A stretch of 20,942 nucleotides of DNA. Source: Tannerella sp. Lineage in GTDB: Bacteria > Bacteroidota > Bacteroidia > Bacteroidales > Tannerellaceae. The stretch is taken from NCBI GenBank assembly GCA_031283915.1, contig JAITAY010000132.1, positions 1-20,942 on the forward strand, read 5' to 3'. Made by a program: the position numbers and the translations under genes. Of this stretch, positions 1 to 6,986 are shown piece after piece (within the stretch, counting starts at the first letter, position 1; every line of letters begins with the position of its first letter). The notes under the pieces were generated by a model. It was not told the DNA's origin. It worked only from the letters and a program-made list of their open reading frames with translations, and ran no database searches.

Positions 1-245
1 TCGTAATCCTGCCGGTTTGCGTCCGTTTCAGTCTGAAATCTTCGGAATCCTGCCGGATTGCGTCCGTTTCAGTCTGAAATTTTCGGAATCCTGCCGGATT
101 GCGTCCGTTTCAGTCTGAAATTTTCGGAATCCTGCCGGATTGCGTCCGTTTCAGTCTGAAATTTTCGGAATCCTGCCGGACTGTGTCCGTTTCAGTCTGA
201 AATTTTCGGAAATCTGTGAGGACTGCGTCCTGTTTCATTGAAGCC
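1..245. repeat. 41-bp tandem repeat array, five copies plus a decayed sixth
   Basis: Five head-to-tail copies start at 1, 42, 83, 124 and 165, each exactly 41 bp. A degenerate sixth begins at 206 and fades out near 245. Copies 2-4 are essentially identical; copies 1 and 5 carry a few substitutions. Each unit contains the near-perfect palindrome TTTCAGTCTGAAA (first at 26-38), a 6-bp stem around one base. The period is not a multiple of three and no gene fits here, so the array is non-coding. The window begins inside it, so the true copy number is unknown. Function is not recognisable. Confidence 0.9.
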
Positions 246-325
246 ATCCGGAAACCATATCACAAAATCATGCCGTGCTCAGTATAGCCAAAATAAAAGG
301 CTGAATGAATATCGCCTTAGGGACA

Positions 326-533
326 GGCAATAAATAAAATGTAACAGAACTTCCGGCAATACCTTCGCAGGGTTTTAGCTCCACTGCTTATTCTGCACGG
401 CCAGAGTTACCACTCTGGTCATGCCAGAGTGGTAACTCTGGTTGCGCACAGTTTTCTGCCGGCATTCCATCCTTCGCGGAAGGTTCTTCAGGTGGCTTCC
501 CTGCGGGAGATCCTGTTACACTTTATTTATTCC
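326..533. repeat. Nested inverted-repeat (MITE-like) element
   Basis: Outer arms AATAAATAAAATGTAACAG (329-347) and its reverse complement at 513-531 match at 18 of 19 positions. Inside them, CGCAGGG (366-372) pairs with CCCTGCG (499-505). At the centre, CCAGAGTTACCACTCTGG (401-418) pairs perfectly with 424-441 across a 5-base loop. Each central arm is itself a 7-bp inverted repeat (CCAGAGT/ACTCTGG). There is no transposase and no convincing reading frame. A small non-autonomous mobile element or structured repeat is the inference; the nested symmetry is directly visible. Confidence 0.75.
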
Positions 534-785
534 TCTTCCCTTAAGAAGAATCAGGCCAAGGAGCTGTCTGGAAATAACCATCCATTGACCGGTCTGTTTT
601 TCGCAGTCCTTCCTCCTGAAAATACTTACATCCTCCCGTATGCGCGTATTTTACAGTCTTTGTGCTGCAAAAAACAGTTCCGGTAAATTGGGATGGCTTA
701 TTGCCGGACAGCTCCTAAAGCCCGTGCGAACCATTGCCGGAAGGCAGGTTCATTCATCATTTATCATTATTCCGATACCCGGATT
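534..785. other. Gene-free stretch downstream of the U32-family gene
   Basis: Short open frames overlap here, but none has a plausible start signal or a recognisable product. The word ATTGCCGGA occurs twice (about 701 and 732). No clear T-tailed hairpin terminator for the leftward gene ending at 786 was seen. Nothing else is supported. Confidence 0.5.
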
Positions 786-2603
786 TTATTTGGAGAGAAA
801 CACCAGCATCCGGCATTCCTTGCAGTCGAATTGCAGACGCAGGCGCGTTTGTTTATGTGTCAGGAATAACGGTTCCCTGCAAGGCGGTTGCCGGTTGTGA
901 TGAACAGGACACCAGCCCAGACTGTAACGCAAACAATGTTTCGTGTACATCAGCGGCACGTCCTTACGGGGCGCCAGTTCGAAGGCCGGTTCTGTGGCAT
1001 CGGCGCCGTGTGCGGCATAAAAAGCGGCAGCCTGTGCATTGGCAATGTTGGCTGTGTAGTCCAGTCGCTTTGCCGGATACGGCGCCGGCGTATCATACAC
1101 ATTCCGCTTCACCCATGTACGACGATAACACATTCGGTGCACCTGTACCAGCTTTTCTGCCGCATTTCGCCGCATCTCGCCCAGCAGCGACGAGGGCACA
1201 AACCACGGCCGGCTCAAACAAACCTGTATCTTCTCCGGCAGAAAAGGCGTATGTCCCCAGCGGGACAGTTGCGTCCGGATATTTTCCTGCGGAGGCACCT
1301 GCGCCAGCGCTTTTTCAAACGGACGGACAACGACGGCGCCAGCGCCGGTCTCGTCCGTGACGGCCAGTGCGAAACCAAATGCCGTGTCGGAAAACGCCAG
1401 TTCTACCGATAATTTCCGTTCGGCCGAAGGTTTGGCCAGCTGCTCCTCAAATGCCTTGTCATAATTGCGATAGAGCGGCGTCCCCGGACGTAGCGGCGGC
1501 ATTTTCAACGGAAAAATCCGGTTCCCTTCCACCCGGTTTGCCCGAAACCCTTCCAGTTCGCCCCGGACATTGATAAAGACCAGCCCGTCGCCGTTGTGCA
1601 CGGGTTTCGTGCCATTCTTCAAAGTAAATGACTTGCCTTGCCGTTCTTTCACCGTTCCGAGCGGCTCGCCGACGGATTTGGGTGTATCGAACGACGTGAT
1701 TTCCGGGATTCTGCCATGCAGGAAGCAGGACGTAAAACCGCGATTGAAACTTTTTTCCGGTTGCGGCCTAAACGAAAAAACGGAGGTCCCCGCGGAGGTA
1801 CGGCAGAAAGCCCGGTTGCGGGTGAAAATGGCGTCTAACTTCTGACGGTAAAAGGCGGTGATGTTCTTTACGTAGGAAACATCTTTCAGCCGTCCTTCGA
1901 TTTTGAATGACGAAACACCGGCCAACATCATCGCTTCCAGTTCCTCCGAGCAGTTCAAGTCCCTGAGCGAAAGCAGGTGCTTGTCCGCGAGCAGGATTTG
2001 TCCGTCGGCATCCGTCAGGGTATAGGGAAGCCGGCAAGGCTGGGCACACTCGCCGCGGTTGGCGCTCCGTCCGCTCAGCGCCGCACTCAGGTAGCACCGC
2101 CCGCTGTAACTGACGCACAATGCGCCGTGTACAAAGGCTTCCAGTTCCATGGGTGTATGTTCGGCGATTGTCCGGATTTCCTCCAGCGACAGTTCCGCCC
2201 GCCTGAAACCGGCGTCGTGCCAGAAGGCAATCTTTTCCGGCGTACAGTTATGGGCTTGCGTACTGACATGCAGTGGTATCGGCGGCAATACAAGCTGCGT
2301 GATGCCCGCGTCCTGCACAATCAGGGCGTCCGCCCCGGCCTGATACAGGCAATGGATCATCGTTTCGGCCTCCGCCAGTTCTTCGTCTTTGAGAATGGTA
2401 TTCAGCGCTACGTATACACGAACGTTGAACAGATGCGCGAAGTCGCACAGTCGCCCGATGTCATCGACCGTATTGCCGGCAGCCGCCCGTGCACTGAATT
2501 TTGGAGCGCCGATGTATACGGCATCCGCACCGTGACGAACGGCCTCCAGTCCGCAGACAAGGTCTTTGGCCGGTGCAAGCAGCTCAATCGGACGCGCAAT
2601 CAT
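786..2603 (-). CDS. rlhA: U32 family protein, RlhA-like (probable 23S rRNA hydroxylation protein)
   Basis: The 605-residue product starts with the U32 TIM-barrel pattern (ELLAPAKD, then GADAVYIG at about residues 25-32). It carries the U32 signature E-A-F-V-H-G-A-L-C followed by Y-S-G-R-C-Y-L-S at about 155-173, then ANRGECAQPCR. The cysteines at 163, 170, 186 and 190 are candidates for the iron-sulfur ligands known in this family. A long C-terminal part, with a second cysteine group in the last 55 residues, fits the DUF3656-containing branch. E. coli RlhA (YdcP), which is needed for hydroxylation of 23S rRNA C2501, belongs to that branch. Family membership is firm; the exact RNA substrate is inferred. 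These proteins are often labelled collagenase-like peptidases, a name with little support for this branch. It lies 113 bp downstream of metA on the same strand. Confidence 0.88.
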   Translation of the reverse strand: MIARPIELLAPAKDLVCGLEAVRHGADAVYIGAPKFSARAAAGNTVDDIGRLCDFAHLFNVRVYVALNTILKDEELAEAETMIHCLYQAGADALIVQDAGITQLVLPPIPLHVSTQAHNCTPEKIAFWHDAGFRRAELSLEEIRTIAEHTPMELEAFVHGALCVSYSGRCYLSAALSGRSANRGECAQPCRLPYTLTDADGQILLADKHLLSLRDLNCSEELEAMMLAGVSSFKIEGRLKDVSYVKNITAFYRQKLDAIFTRNRAFCRTSAGTSVFSFRPQPEKSFNRGFTSCFLHGRIPEITSFDTPKSVGEPLGTVKERQGKSFTLKNGTKPVHNGDGLVFINVRGELEGFRANRVEGNRIFPLKMPPLRPGTPLYRNYDKAFEEQLAKPSAERKLSVELAFSDTAFGFALAVTDETGAGAVVVRPFEKALAQVPPQENIRTQLSRWGHTPFLPEKIQVCLSRPWFVPSSLLGEMRRNAAEKLVQVHRMCYRRTWVKRNVYDTPAPYPAKRLDYTANIANAQAAAFYAAHGADATEPAFELAPRKDVPLMYTKHCLRYSLGWCPVHHNRQPPCREPLFLTHKQTRLRLQFDCKECRMLVFLSK

Positions 2604-2610
2604 GATTTAT

Positions 2611-2716
2611 AATAACTGAATAATTGAATCTTTCCGTCATAATGCCGCTTTCCTGCTGACTGCTAACTGCCCCGGTTCAGTTATTCAACAAGCATGAATC
2701 GCCAACCACGATGCTT
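2611..2716 (-). other. Small inverted repeats between metA and the U32-family gene
   Basis: AATAACTGAA (2611-2620) is the reverse complement of TTCAGTTATT (2676-2685). AAGCAT (2690-2695) pairs with ATGCTT (2711-2716), immediately after the metA stop. Neither is followed by a clear T-run in the leftward direction, so calling them terminators would be speculative. They may attenuate read-through from metA. Confidence 0.3.
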
Positions 2717-3658
2717 CTATTTGCTACCCAGGTCTCCCAGATGGCGGATGTCTTCGATGCGGAAAGGCGTTTCCTGATAGACGTAATAGTTCAGCCAGTT
2801 AACGAACAGCATGTTGGCATGTGAACGCCAGCACATGAGCGGCGGTTTGTCGGGGTTGTTGTCCGGATAGTAATGAGCAGGAAGGGTAATCGGCAGCCCC
2901 CTGTTCAAGTCGCGCACATACTCGTCGTGAAGCGTGTTGCAGGCATATTCCGAATGACCGGTGATGAAAAACTCACGGCCGCCGCGTGCCATCACCATAT
3001 AGACCCCCGCCTCCTCACTTTCGGAAAGCAGCGTCAGCGCCGGCGTCCGGAGGATATCCCCGCGCCGGAGTTCCGTGTGGCGGCTGTGCGGCACGTAAAA
3101 GACATCGTCGAACCCGCGGAAAATCGGCAGGTAAGGGTCGTATACCGTATGCTTGAAAACGCCGAACATCTTGGCCGGCAGGTCATATTTCGGTATGCCG
3201 TAGAAGTGGAACAAGCCCGCCTGCGCCGCCCAGCAGATGTAAATGGAAGAAGCCACATGCATGCGTCCCCAGTCGAAAATCCGTTTGAGTTCCTCCCAGT
3301 AGGTCACCTCTTCGAACGGCATCTGCTCTACCGGTGCACCGGTGACGATCATCCCGTCGTAGTACCGGTCTTCTATCTCGTCGAAATTCTTGTAAAACGC
3401 CTCCATGTGCTCCATCGGCGTATGCTTTGAGCGGTGTTCCCTGATTTTGAGAAAATCAATCTCCACTTGCAGGGGTGAATTGCTCAGCAGACGGGTCAGG
3501 TCGGTTTCCGTTTTAATCTTCAGCGGCATCAGGTTCAATATCACTACGCGAAGCGGACGGATATCCTGTTCGGAAGCCCGCAACGAATCCATGACAAAGA
3601 TATTTTCCTTTTTTAAAAGATCAATGGCCGGCAGGTTTCGAGGTAAGTTGAGCGGCAT
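2717..3658 (-). CDS. metA: Homoserine O-acyltransferase MetA (predicted acetyl-CoA type)
   Basis: The 313-residue protein is full length for MetA, the cytoplasmic enzyme that acylates L-homoserine at the entry to methionine synthesis. Catalytic residues are visible and fall at the family numbering: Lys47 (LMPLK), Cys142 (IYICWAAQAG), and His235 and Glu237 (TGHSEY). The position controlling acyl-CoA choice, residue 111 in GAPVE, is Glu. In characterised members Glu111 goes with acetyl-CoA and Gly111 (as in E. coli) with succinyl-CoA, so homoserine O-acetyltransferase activity is predicted despite the usual O-succinyltransferase label. The start is ATG. The VOC-fold gene ends 8 bp upstream, so the two are probably co-transcribed. 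No SAM riboswitch was recognised upstream. Confidence 0.95.
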   Translation of the reverse strand: MPLNLPRNLPAIDLLKKENIFVMDSLRASEQDIRPLRVVILNLMPLKIKTETDLTRLLSNSPLQVEIDFLKIREHRSKHTPMEHMEAFYKNFDEIEDRYYDGMIVTGAPVEQMPFEEVTYWEELKRIFDWGRMHVASSIYICWAAQAGLFHFYGIPKYDLPAKMFGVFKHTVYDPYLPIFRGFDDVFYVPHSRHTELRRGDILRTPALTLLSESEEAGVYMVMARGGREFFITGHSEYACNTLHDEYVRDLNRGLPITLPAHYYPDNNPDKPPLMCWRSHANMLFVNWLNYYVYQETPFRIEDIRHLGDLGSK

Positions 3659-3666
3659 AAGTCGGT

Positions 3667-4044
3667 TTAACGTTGAACGATTTGCAGAAGGTTGCCTTCC
3701 GGATCAGTGAAGTTACGGATGCGTCCGCCGCCGACCGCCACGAACTCGTCGCCCGTCCAGGCCACGCCACGGGCATCCAGCGCCGCCACTGCCGCGTCGA
3801 AGTCGCTGACCCGCAAGGCCAGGTGTGACCATCCCGGTGTATTGACCGTACGCGCCGGCCGTGCCGTTTCGTCCTTCGGCATGATTTCGATCAGCGTGCC
3901 GTCCGGCGCCTTCACGATATAAATCGGTTTGTCTGTCCGGGTATGCACTTCATAACCCAGTACGTCGCAATACCATTTGCTCACCGTCTCCACATCTTCG
4001 GCTGCAATGGCAGGATGATCAATTCCAAGAAATACCTTTTTCAT
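3667..4044 (-). CDS. VOC (glyoxalase/bleomycin-resistance fold) family protein
   Basis: The 125-residue protein holds one full pair of beta-alpha-beta-beta-beta modules. The first is about residues 5-57 (GIDHPAIAAEDVETVSKWYC) and the second about 70-123 (GWSHLALRVSDFDAA to TDPEGNLLQIV). Likely metal ligands are His10, Glu53 and His74. The fourth position, often Glu, appears to be Gln121. The substrate cannot be read from sequence: VOC proteins include glyoxalases, epimerases, dioxygenases and resistance proteins. It lies 8 bp upstream of metA, so a link to methionine metabolism is possible but is only inferred from position. Confidence 0.85.
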   Translation of the reverse strand: MKKVFLGIDHPAIAAEDVETVSKWYCDVLGYEVHTRTDKPIYIVKAPDGTLIEIMPKDETARPARTVNTPGWSHLALRVSDFDAAVAALDARGVAWTGDEFVAVGGGRIRNFTDPEGNLLQIVQR

Positions 4045-4077
4045 AAGTCTGCTTTTTTAGTTTTCCAAAATGAAGCG

Positions 4078-4085
4078 CAAAAATA
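4078..4085 (-). promoter_or_regulatory. Possible -7 element for the VOC-metA operon
   Basis: The leftward strand reads TATTTTTG, matching the Bacteroidota -7 consensus TAnnTTTG, 34 bp upstream of the VOC start. No TTG was found at the usual 19-21 bp spacing, so support is partial. Confidence 0.4.
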
Positions 4086-4222
4086 CACGATAAAAATGGT
4101 TTTTCCATGTGCAGAGTACAAAAATGAATCTTTTTTATACTTTGCACGGGGTGGTTTTGCGATGGAGACACACAGCCGCGCATCTCCGCGGGGTGGCCTG
4201 TTTTTTCCGGATCAACCTGCTG

Positions 4223-4705
4223 TCACAGCAGCAATTCCCAGTCGCCTACATCGACCCAGATATCCAGTTTCCAGCCGACTTCCCGGAAATGGGAGACTTT
4301 CTCGAACCCCAAACGCTCGTGTAACCGGATACTTTCGGGGTTGGGTATGGAAATACAGGCGATCAGCGCATGAATGTCCATTTGCTGCAAAGACGCTATC
4401 AGTTGCGTCATCAGGCGGCGGCCGATGCCCTTGTTGCGCAGGCCGGGATCGACATACACGGTCGATTCTGCAGCCCGACAGTAGGCGTTCCGTTTTTTCC
4501 ATTGCGAGGCATAGCAGTATCCGGCCACCCGCCCGTCGATCTCGTACACGTAATAAGGATAGTCCGACGAAATGGCAACGATTCGATGCCGCGCTTCCTC
4601 CGTCGAAACGGCTTCCGTCTCAAACGTGATAATGGTTTTCTCCACATAATAGTTATAAATGCCGGCAATCGCTGCCGCGTCCTGTTCTGTTACTTTACGT
4701 ATCAT
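4223..4705 (-). CDS. GNAT family N-acetyltransferase, Pat/MddA-like
   Basis: The product starts MIRKVTEQDA and is 160 residues long. The acetyl-CoA pyrophosphate loop is visible as VYVDPGLRNKGIGRRLM (about residues 83-99), followed by SIPNPESIRLHERLGF and a GWKLDIW motif. This arrangement is typical of the phosphinothricin/methionine-sulfone acetyltransferase (YncA/MddA) subfamily, which acetylates small amino-group substrates in the cytoplasm. The physiological substrate is unknown. A TTG nine bases upstream could also start the frame, but ATG at 4705 gives the normal family N-terminus. The hairpin CTGCTG-tca-CAGCAG (4217-4231) spans the stop. The HsdR-N-like gene ends 24 bp upstream, so the two probably form an operon. 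Confidence 0.85.
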   Translation of the reverse strand: MIRKVTEQDAAAIAGIYNYYVEKTIITFETEAVSTEEARHRIVAISSDYPYYVYEIDGRVAGYCYASQWKKRNAYCRAAESTVYVDPGLRNKGIGRRLMTQLIASLQQMDIHALIACISIPNPESIRLHERLGFEKVSHFREVGWKLDIWVDVGDWELLL

Positions 4706-4729
4706 GATTTTCAATTTTAATATTACATA

Positions 4730-5188
4730 CTATAAGTCTTCCAGCACATCGTAGGCCGGGATTTCTTTCAAATAGGTATAACCCTGTTTTTCATAATCTA
4801 TCCGGCAGCAGTAATGTACCAGTCCATTGGTGACCATCAGGCATTTCACACGCAGGGAAAGATTGTAGCGGGCGATCTGCTCGAACACTTGCTGCGTGAC
4901 CGGCACGGTCGGCGCCTTGTATTCCACGATGGCCAGCGGTTCCAGATACAGGTTGTACACCACCGTATCGCACCGCCGGGAGAGCTGCTCCAGGGCGATG
5001 GTCACCTCGTTGGCCAGCAACGCACTTGGATACCTCTTTTCTATAACAAGATAATTCACAAAATGTTGTCGAACCCATTCTTCCGGTGTCAGGGCTACAT
5101 TTTTGCGTCGCAAGGGGTCGAAAATGAAAGATTTCCCGTCTTTCCGGGACACTTTCGGATAATAGATCGGTAGATTCAGTGGTTGCAT
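4730..5188 (-). CDS. Stand-alone type I restriction HsdR N-terminal-like domain protein
   Basis: From the ATG at 5188 (MQPLNLPIYYPKV) the product is 152 residues. It contains the core of the HsdR N-terminal nuclease-like domain: LTPEEWVRQHFVNYL, then D-T-V-V-Y-N, then LAIVEYKAP. The D...E-x-K arrangement resembles a PD-(D/E)XK nuclease fold. There is no helicase domain and no hsdM or hsdS nearby, so this is not a restriction system. Such short proteins are common beside holA in Bacteroidota; their job is unknown, with nucleic-acid cleavage or DNA maintenance as guesses. A longer frame starts at 5257, but the probable promoter at 5218-5249 lies inside that extension, and AAAAAAGAG precedes the 5188 start. 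Confidence 0.8.
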   Translation of the reverse strand: MQPLNLPIYYPKVSRKDGKSFIFDPLRRKNVALTPEEWVRQHFVNYLVIEKRYPSALLANEVTIALEQLSRRCDTVVYNLYLEPLAIVEYKAPTVPVTQQVFEQIARYNLSLRVKCLMVTNGLVHYCCRIDYEKQGYTYLKEIPAYDVLEDL

Positions 5189-5211
5189 CTCTTTTTTATT
5201 TGCTAAATTTG
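5183..5211 (+). promoter_or_regulatory. Probable promoter of the holA-trmD-truA operon
   Basis: TAAATTTG at 5204-5211 matches the Bacteroidota -7 element TAnnTTTG. A TTG at 5183-5185 lies 18 bp upstream, slightly short of the usual 19-21. It lies 54 bp before the holA ATG. Confidence 0.5.
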
Positions 5212-5217
5212 CCTCCT

Positions 5218-5249
5218 CAAAGGTATGCATTTTTATGACAAGCAAGCAA
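5218..5249 (-). promoter_or_regulatory. Probable promoter of the HsdR-N-like/GNAT operon
   Basis: On the leftward strand TACCTTTG (5218-5225) matches TAnnTTTG. A TTG at 5247-5249 lies 21 bp upstream. It is back-to-back with the rightward holA promoter, with only 6 bp between the two -7 elements, so the two operons may compete for polymerase. Confidence 0.5.
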
Positions 5250-5265
5250 AAAAACAAAATGGAAA

Positions 5266-6291
5266 ATGGCTAAACAGGAATTTACGTACGACGACATTTG
5301 CCGCGAAATCAAGGCGGGGCGTTTTCGTCCGGTGTATGTGTTGATGGGGGAAGAACCGTATTTCATCGACCGGATTACGGATTTGCTGCTTGAAAAAGTG
5401 TTGAACGCGGCGGAACGCGATTTCAACCGGATCATCCTCTACGGAGCAGATACGAAAGCGGTGGATGTGTGGAATGCCGCCCGCCGTTTCCCGATGATGT
5501 CCGACTATCAAGTAGTGGTGGTGCGCGAGGCGCAACTCATCGGCGACATCGACCTGCTGACAAACTACGTGAAAAACCCGCTGGCTTCTACGATACTGGT
5601 GATCAATTACAAGTATCGCACGCTGGACAGGCGGAAAGCGTTGGCGGCGGCAGTCGAGAAGAACGGCATCCTGTTTGAGTCGAAAAAGATTCCGGAATAC
5701 CAGATGGCGGCATTTATCAACACCCTGTTGCGTCAGCGCGCCATCACAGCCCAGCACAATGCCGTGCTGATGCTGATCGACCACATCGGGAACGACCTGG
5801 AACTGCTGAATAAGGAACTGGACAAGCTGGAGATTCTGCTGGCCGGCCAGGCGACCAGATACCTTACGCCCCAGCTTATTGAAAAAAACATCGGAATCAG
5901 CAAGGATTTCAACAAGTTCGAGCTGCAGAGCGCCATCGCCCGCAAGGACATCCTGAAAGCCAACCGCATCATCCGGTATTTTGAAAAAGACCCTAAGGCT
6001 CATTCAATTAACTCCACCTTGCCCGTCCTTTTCAACTACTTTTCCAACCTGATGATTTGCCACTATACATCGGGCAAGTCGGAGGCAAACCTGATGGAGA
6101 CGCTGGGCTTCCATTCCCCCATTCAGATAAAGGAGTACATGATCGGCTTGCGCAACTATCCGGCCATGAAGGTCTTCCTCCTGATTCACGAAATCAGGAT
6201 GGCCGACGCGCGTTCCAAAGGCGTGGACGCCACTTCCTCCCTCGCCGAAGGAGATATATTGAAGGAACTGCTGTATAAAATATTTCACTGA
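5266..6291 (+). CDS. holA: DNA polymerase III subunit delta
   Basis: The 341-residue protein is full length for HolA, the clamp-loader subunit that opens the beta sliding clamp. Visible hallmarks are an N-terminal AAA+-like domain beginning FRPVYVLMGEEPYFIDRITD, the central stretch NIGISKDFNKFELQSAIARK, and the C-terminal collar region (GLRNYP...IHEIRMADARSKG) typical of delta subunits. As expected for delta, there is no functional Walker A motif. It is the first gene of a tight rightward operon; trmD starts 8 bp after its stop. The preceding bases are A-rich (GGAAAATG), with no strong Shine-Dalgarno, which is usual in Bacteroidota. Confidence 0.93.
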   Translation: MAKQEFTYDDICREIKAGRFRPVYVLMGEEPYFIDRITDLLLEKVLNAAERDFNRIILYGADTKAVDVWNAARRFPMMSDYQVVVVREAQLIGDIDLLTNYVKNPLASTILVINYKYRTLDRRKALAAAVEKNGILFESKKIPEYQMAAFINTLLRQRAITAQHNAVLMLIDHIGNDLELLNKELDKLEILLAGQATRYLTPQLIEKNIGISKDFNKFELQSAIARKDILKANRIIRYFEKDPKAHSINSTLPVLFNYFSNLMICHYTSGKSEANLMETLGFHSPIQIKEYMIGLRNYPAMKVFLLIHEIRMADARSKGVDATSSLAEGDILKELLYKIFH

Positions 6292-6299
6292 CGCAAAGA

Positions 6300-6977
6300 A
6301 TGCGGATTGATATACTGACGGTATTGCCCGAGATGATTGAGGGTTGCATGAACTGCTCCATTCTCGGGCGGGCGCAGGACAGAGGACTGGCGGAGATTCA
6401 CCTGCATAACCTGCGCGACTATACGACCAGCAAGTGGCGGCGCATAGACGATTATCCCTTTGGCGGCGAGGCCGGAATGGTGATACAGATCGAGCCGGTT
6501 GACCGGGCGATAGCAGCGCTCAAGGCCGAACGCGACTATGACGAAATCTTCTACACCTCGCCCGACGGAGAACGCTTCGACCAGCCGATGGCCAACCGTC
6601 TTTCCCTGTTGCAGAACATGATCCTCCTTTGCGGGCATTACAAGGGAATCGACTACCGCATCCGCGAACACCTGATCACGGGCGAAATATCCGTAGGCGA
6701 TTACGTGCTGACGGGCGGCGAACTGGCAGCCGCTGTCATCGCCGATGCCGTGATACGCCTGATTCCCGGCGTGATCGGCGACGAACAGAGCGCCCTTTCC
6801 GATTCCTTCCAGGACGGACTGCTGGCGCCGCCGGTCTACACGCGGCCGGCGGATTACAGGGGCTGGAAAGTGCCCGACATACTGCTTTCCGGACACGAAC
6901 GCAACATCCGGGAATGGCGTCTCCGGCAGGCGCAGGAACGTACCGAACGCTTGCGACCGGATTTGCTGAAAGAGTAA
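6300..6977 (+). CDS. trmD: tRNA (guanine-N1)-methyltransferase TrmD
   Basis: The 225-residue SPOUT-class enzyme makes m1G37 in tRNAs with a G at position 36, protecting the reading frame. The trefoil-knot SAM site is seen as LLCGHYKGIDYRI (about 109-121) and ISVGDYVLTGGELAA (about 130-144). The catalytic pair corresponding to E. coli Arg154/Asp169 appears as Arg153 and Asp168 (SDSFQDGLL). The C-terminal tRNA-binding part ends ...RPDLLKE, a little shorter than the E. coli protein. It lies in the holA-trmD-truA operon, pairing two tRNA anticodon-loop enzymes. Confidence 0.96.
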   Translation: MRIDILTVLPEMIEGCMNCSILGRAQDRGLAEIHLHNLRDYTTSKWRRIDDYPFGGEAGMVIQIEPVDRAIAALKAERDYDEIFYTSPDGERFDQPMANRLSLLQNMILLCGHYKGIDYRIREHLITGEISVGDYVLTGGELAAAVIADAVIRLIPGVIGDEQSALSDSFQDGLLAPPVYTRPADYRGWKVPDILLSGHERNIREWRLRQAQERTERLRPDLLKE

Positions 6978-6982
6978 GGAGG
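6976..6982 (+). promoter_or_regulatory. Strong Shine-Dalgarno deciding the truA start
   Basis: AAGGAGG overlaps the trmD TAA stop. It ends 1 base before the first of two tandem ATGs (6984) and 4 bases before the second (6987). Spacing favours the second ATG. Strong Shine-Dalgarno sequences are uncommon in this window, so this suggests translational coupling to trmD. Confidence 0.75.
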
Positions 6983-6986
6983 AATG

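Noticed and set aside
1..245. CRISPR array
   Set aside because: Units abut at a fixed 41-bp period with no unique spacers, and no cas gene is nearby.
734..1360. Rightward 208-residue open frame
   Set aside because: It is antisense to the U32-family gene, with no family resemblance and a low-complexity Pro/Arg/Ala translation.
4045..4222. SAM-responsive riboswitch ahead of the VOC-metA operon
   Set aside because: The leader between the candidate -7 element and the start is only about 33 bp, too short for known SAM riboswitch folds.
4730..5188. Part of a type I restriction-modification system
   Set aside because: Only the N-terminal HsdR-like region is present; no hsdM, hsdS or helicase gene lies in the flanks.
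5233..6003. Leftward 256-residue open frame within holA
   Set aside because: It is the shadow of the well-supported holA gene, His/Gln-rich without motifs.
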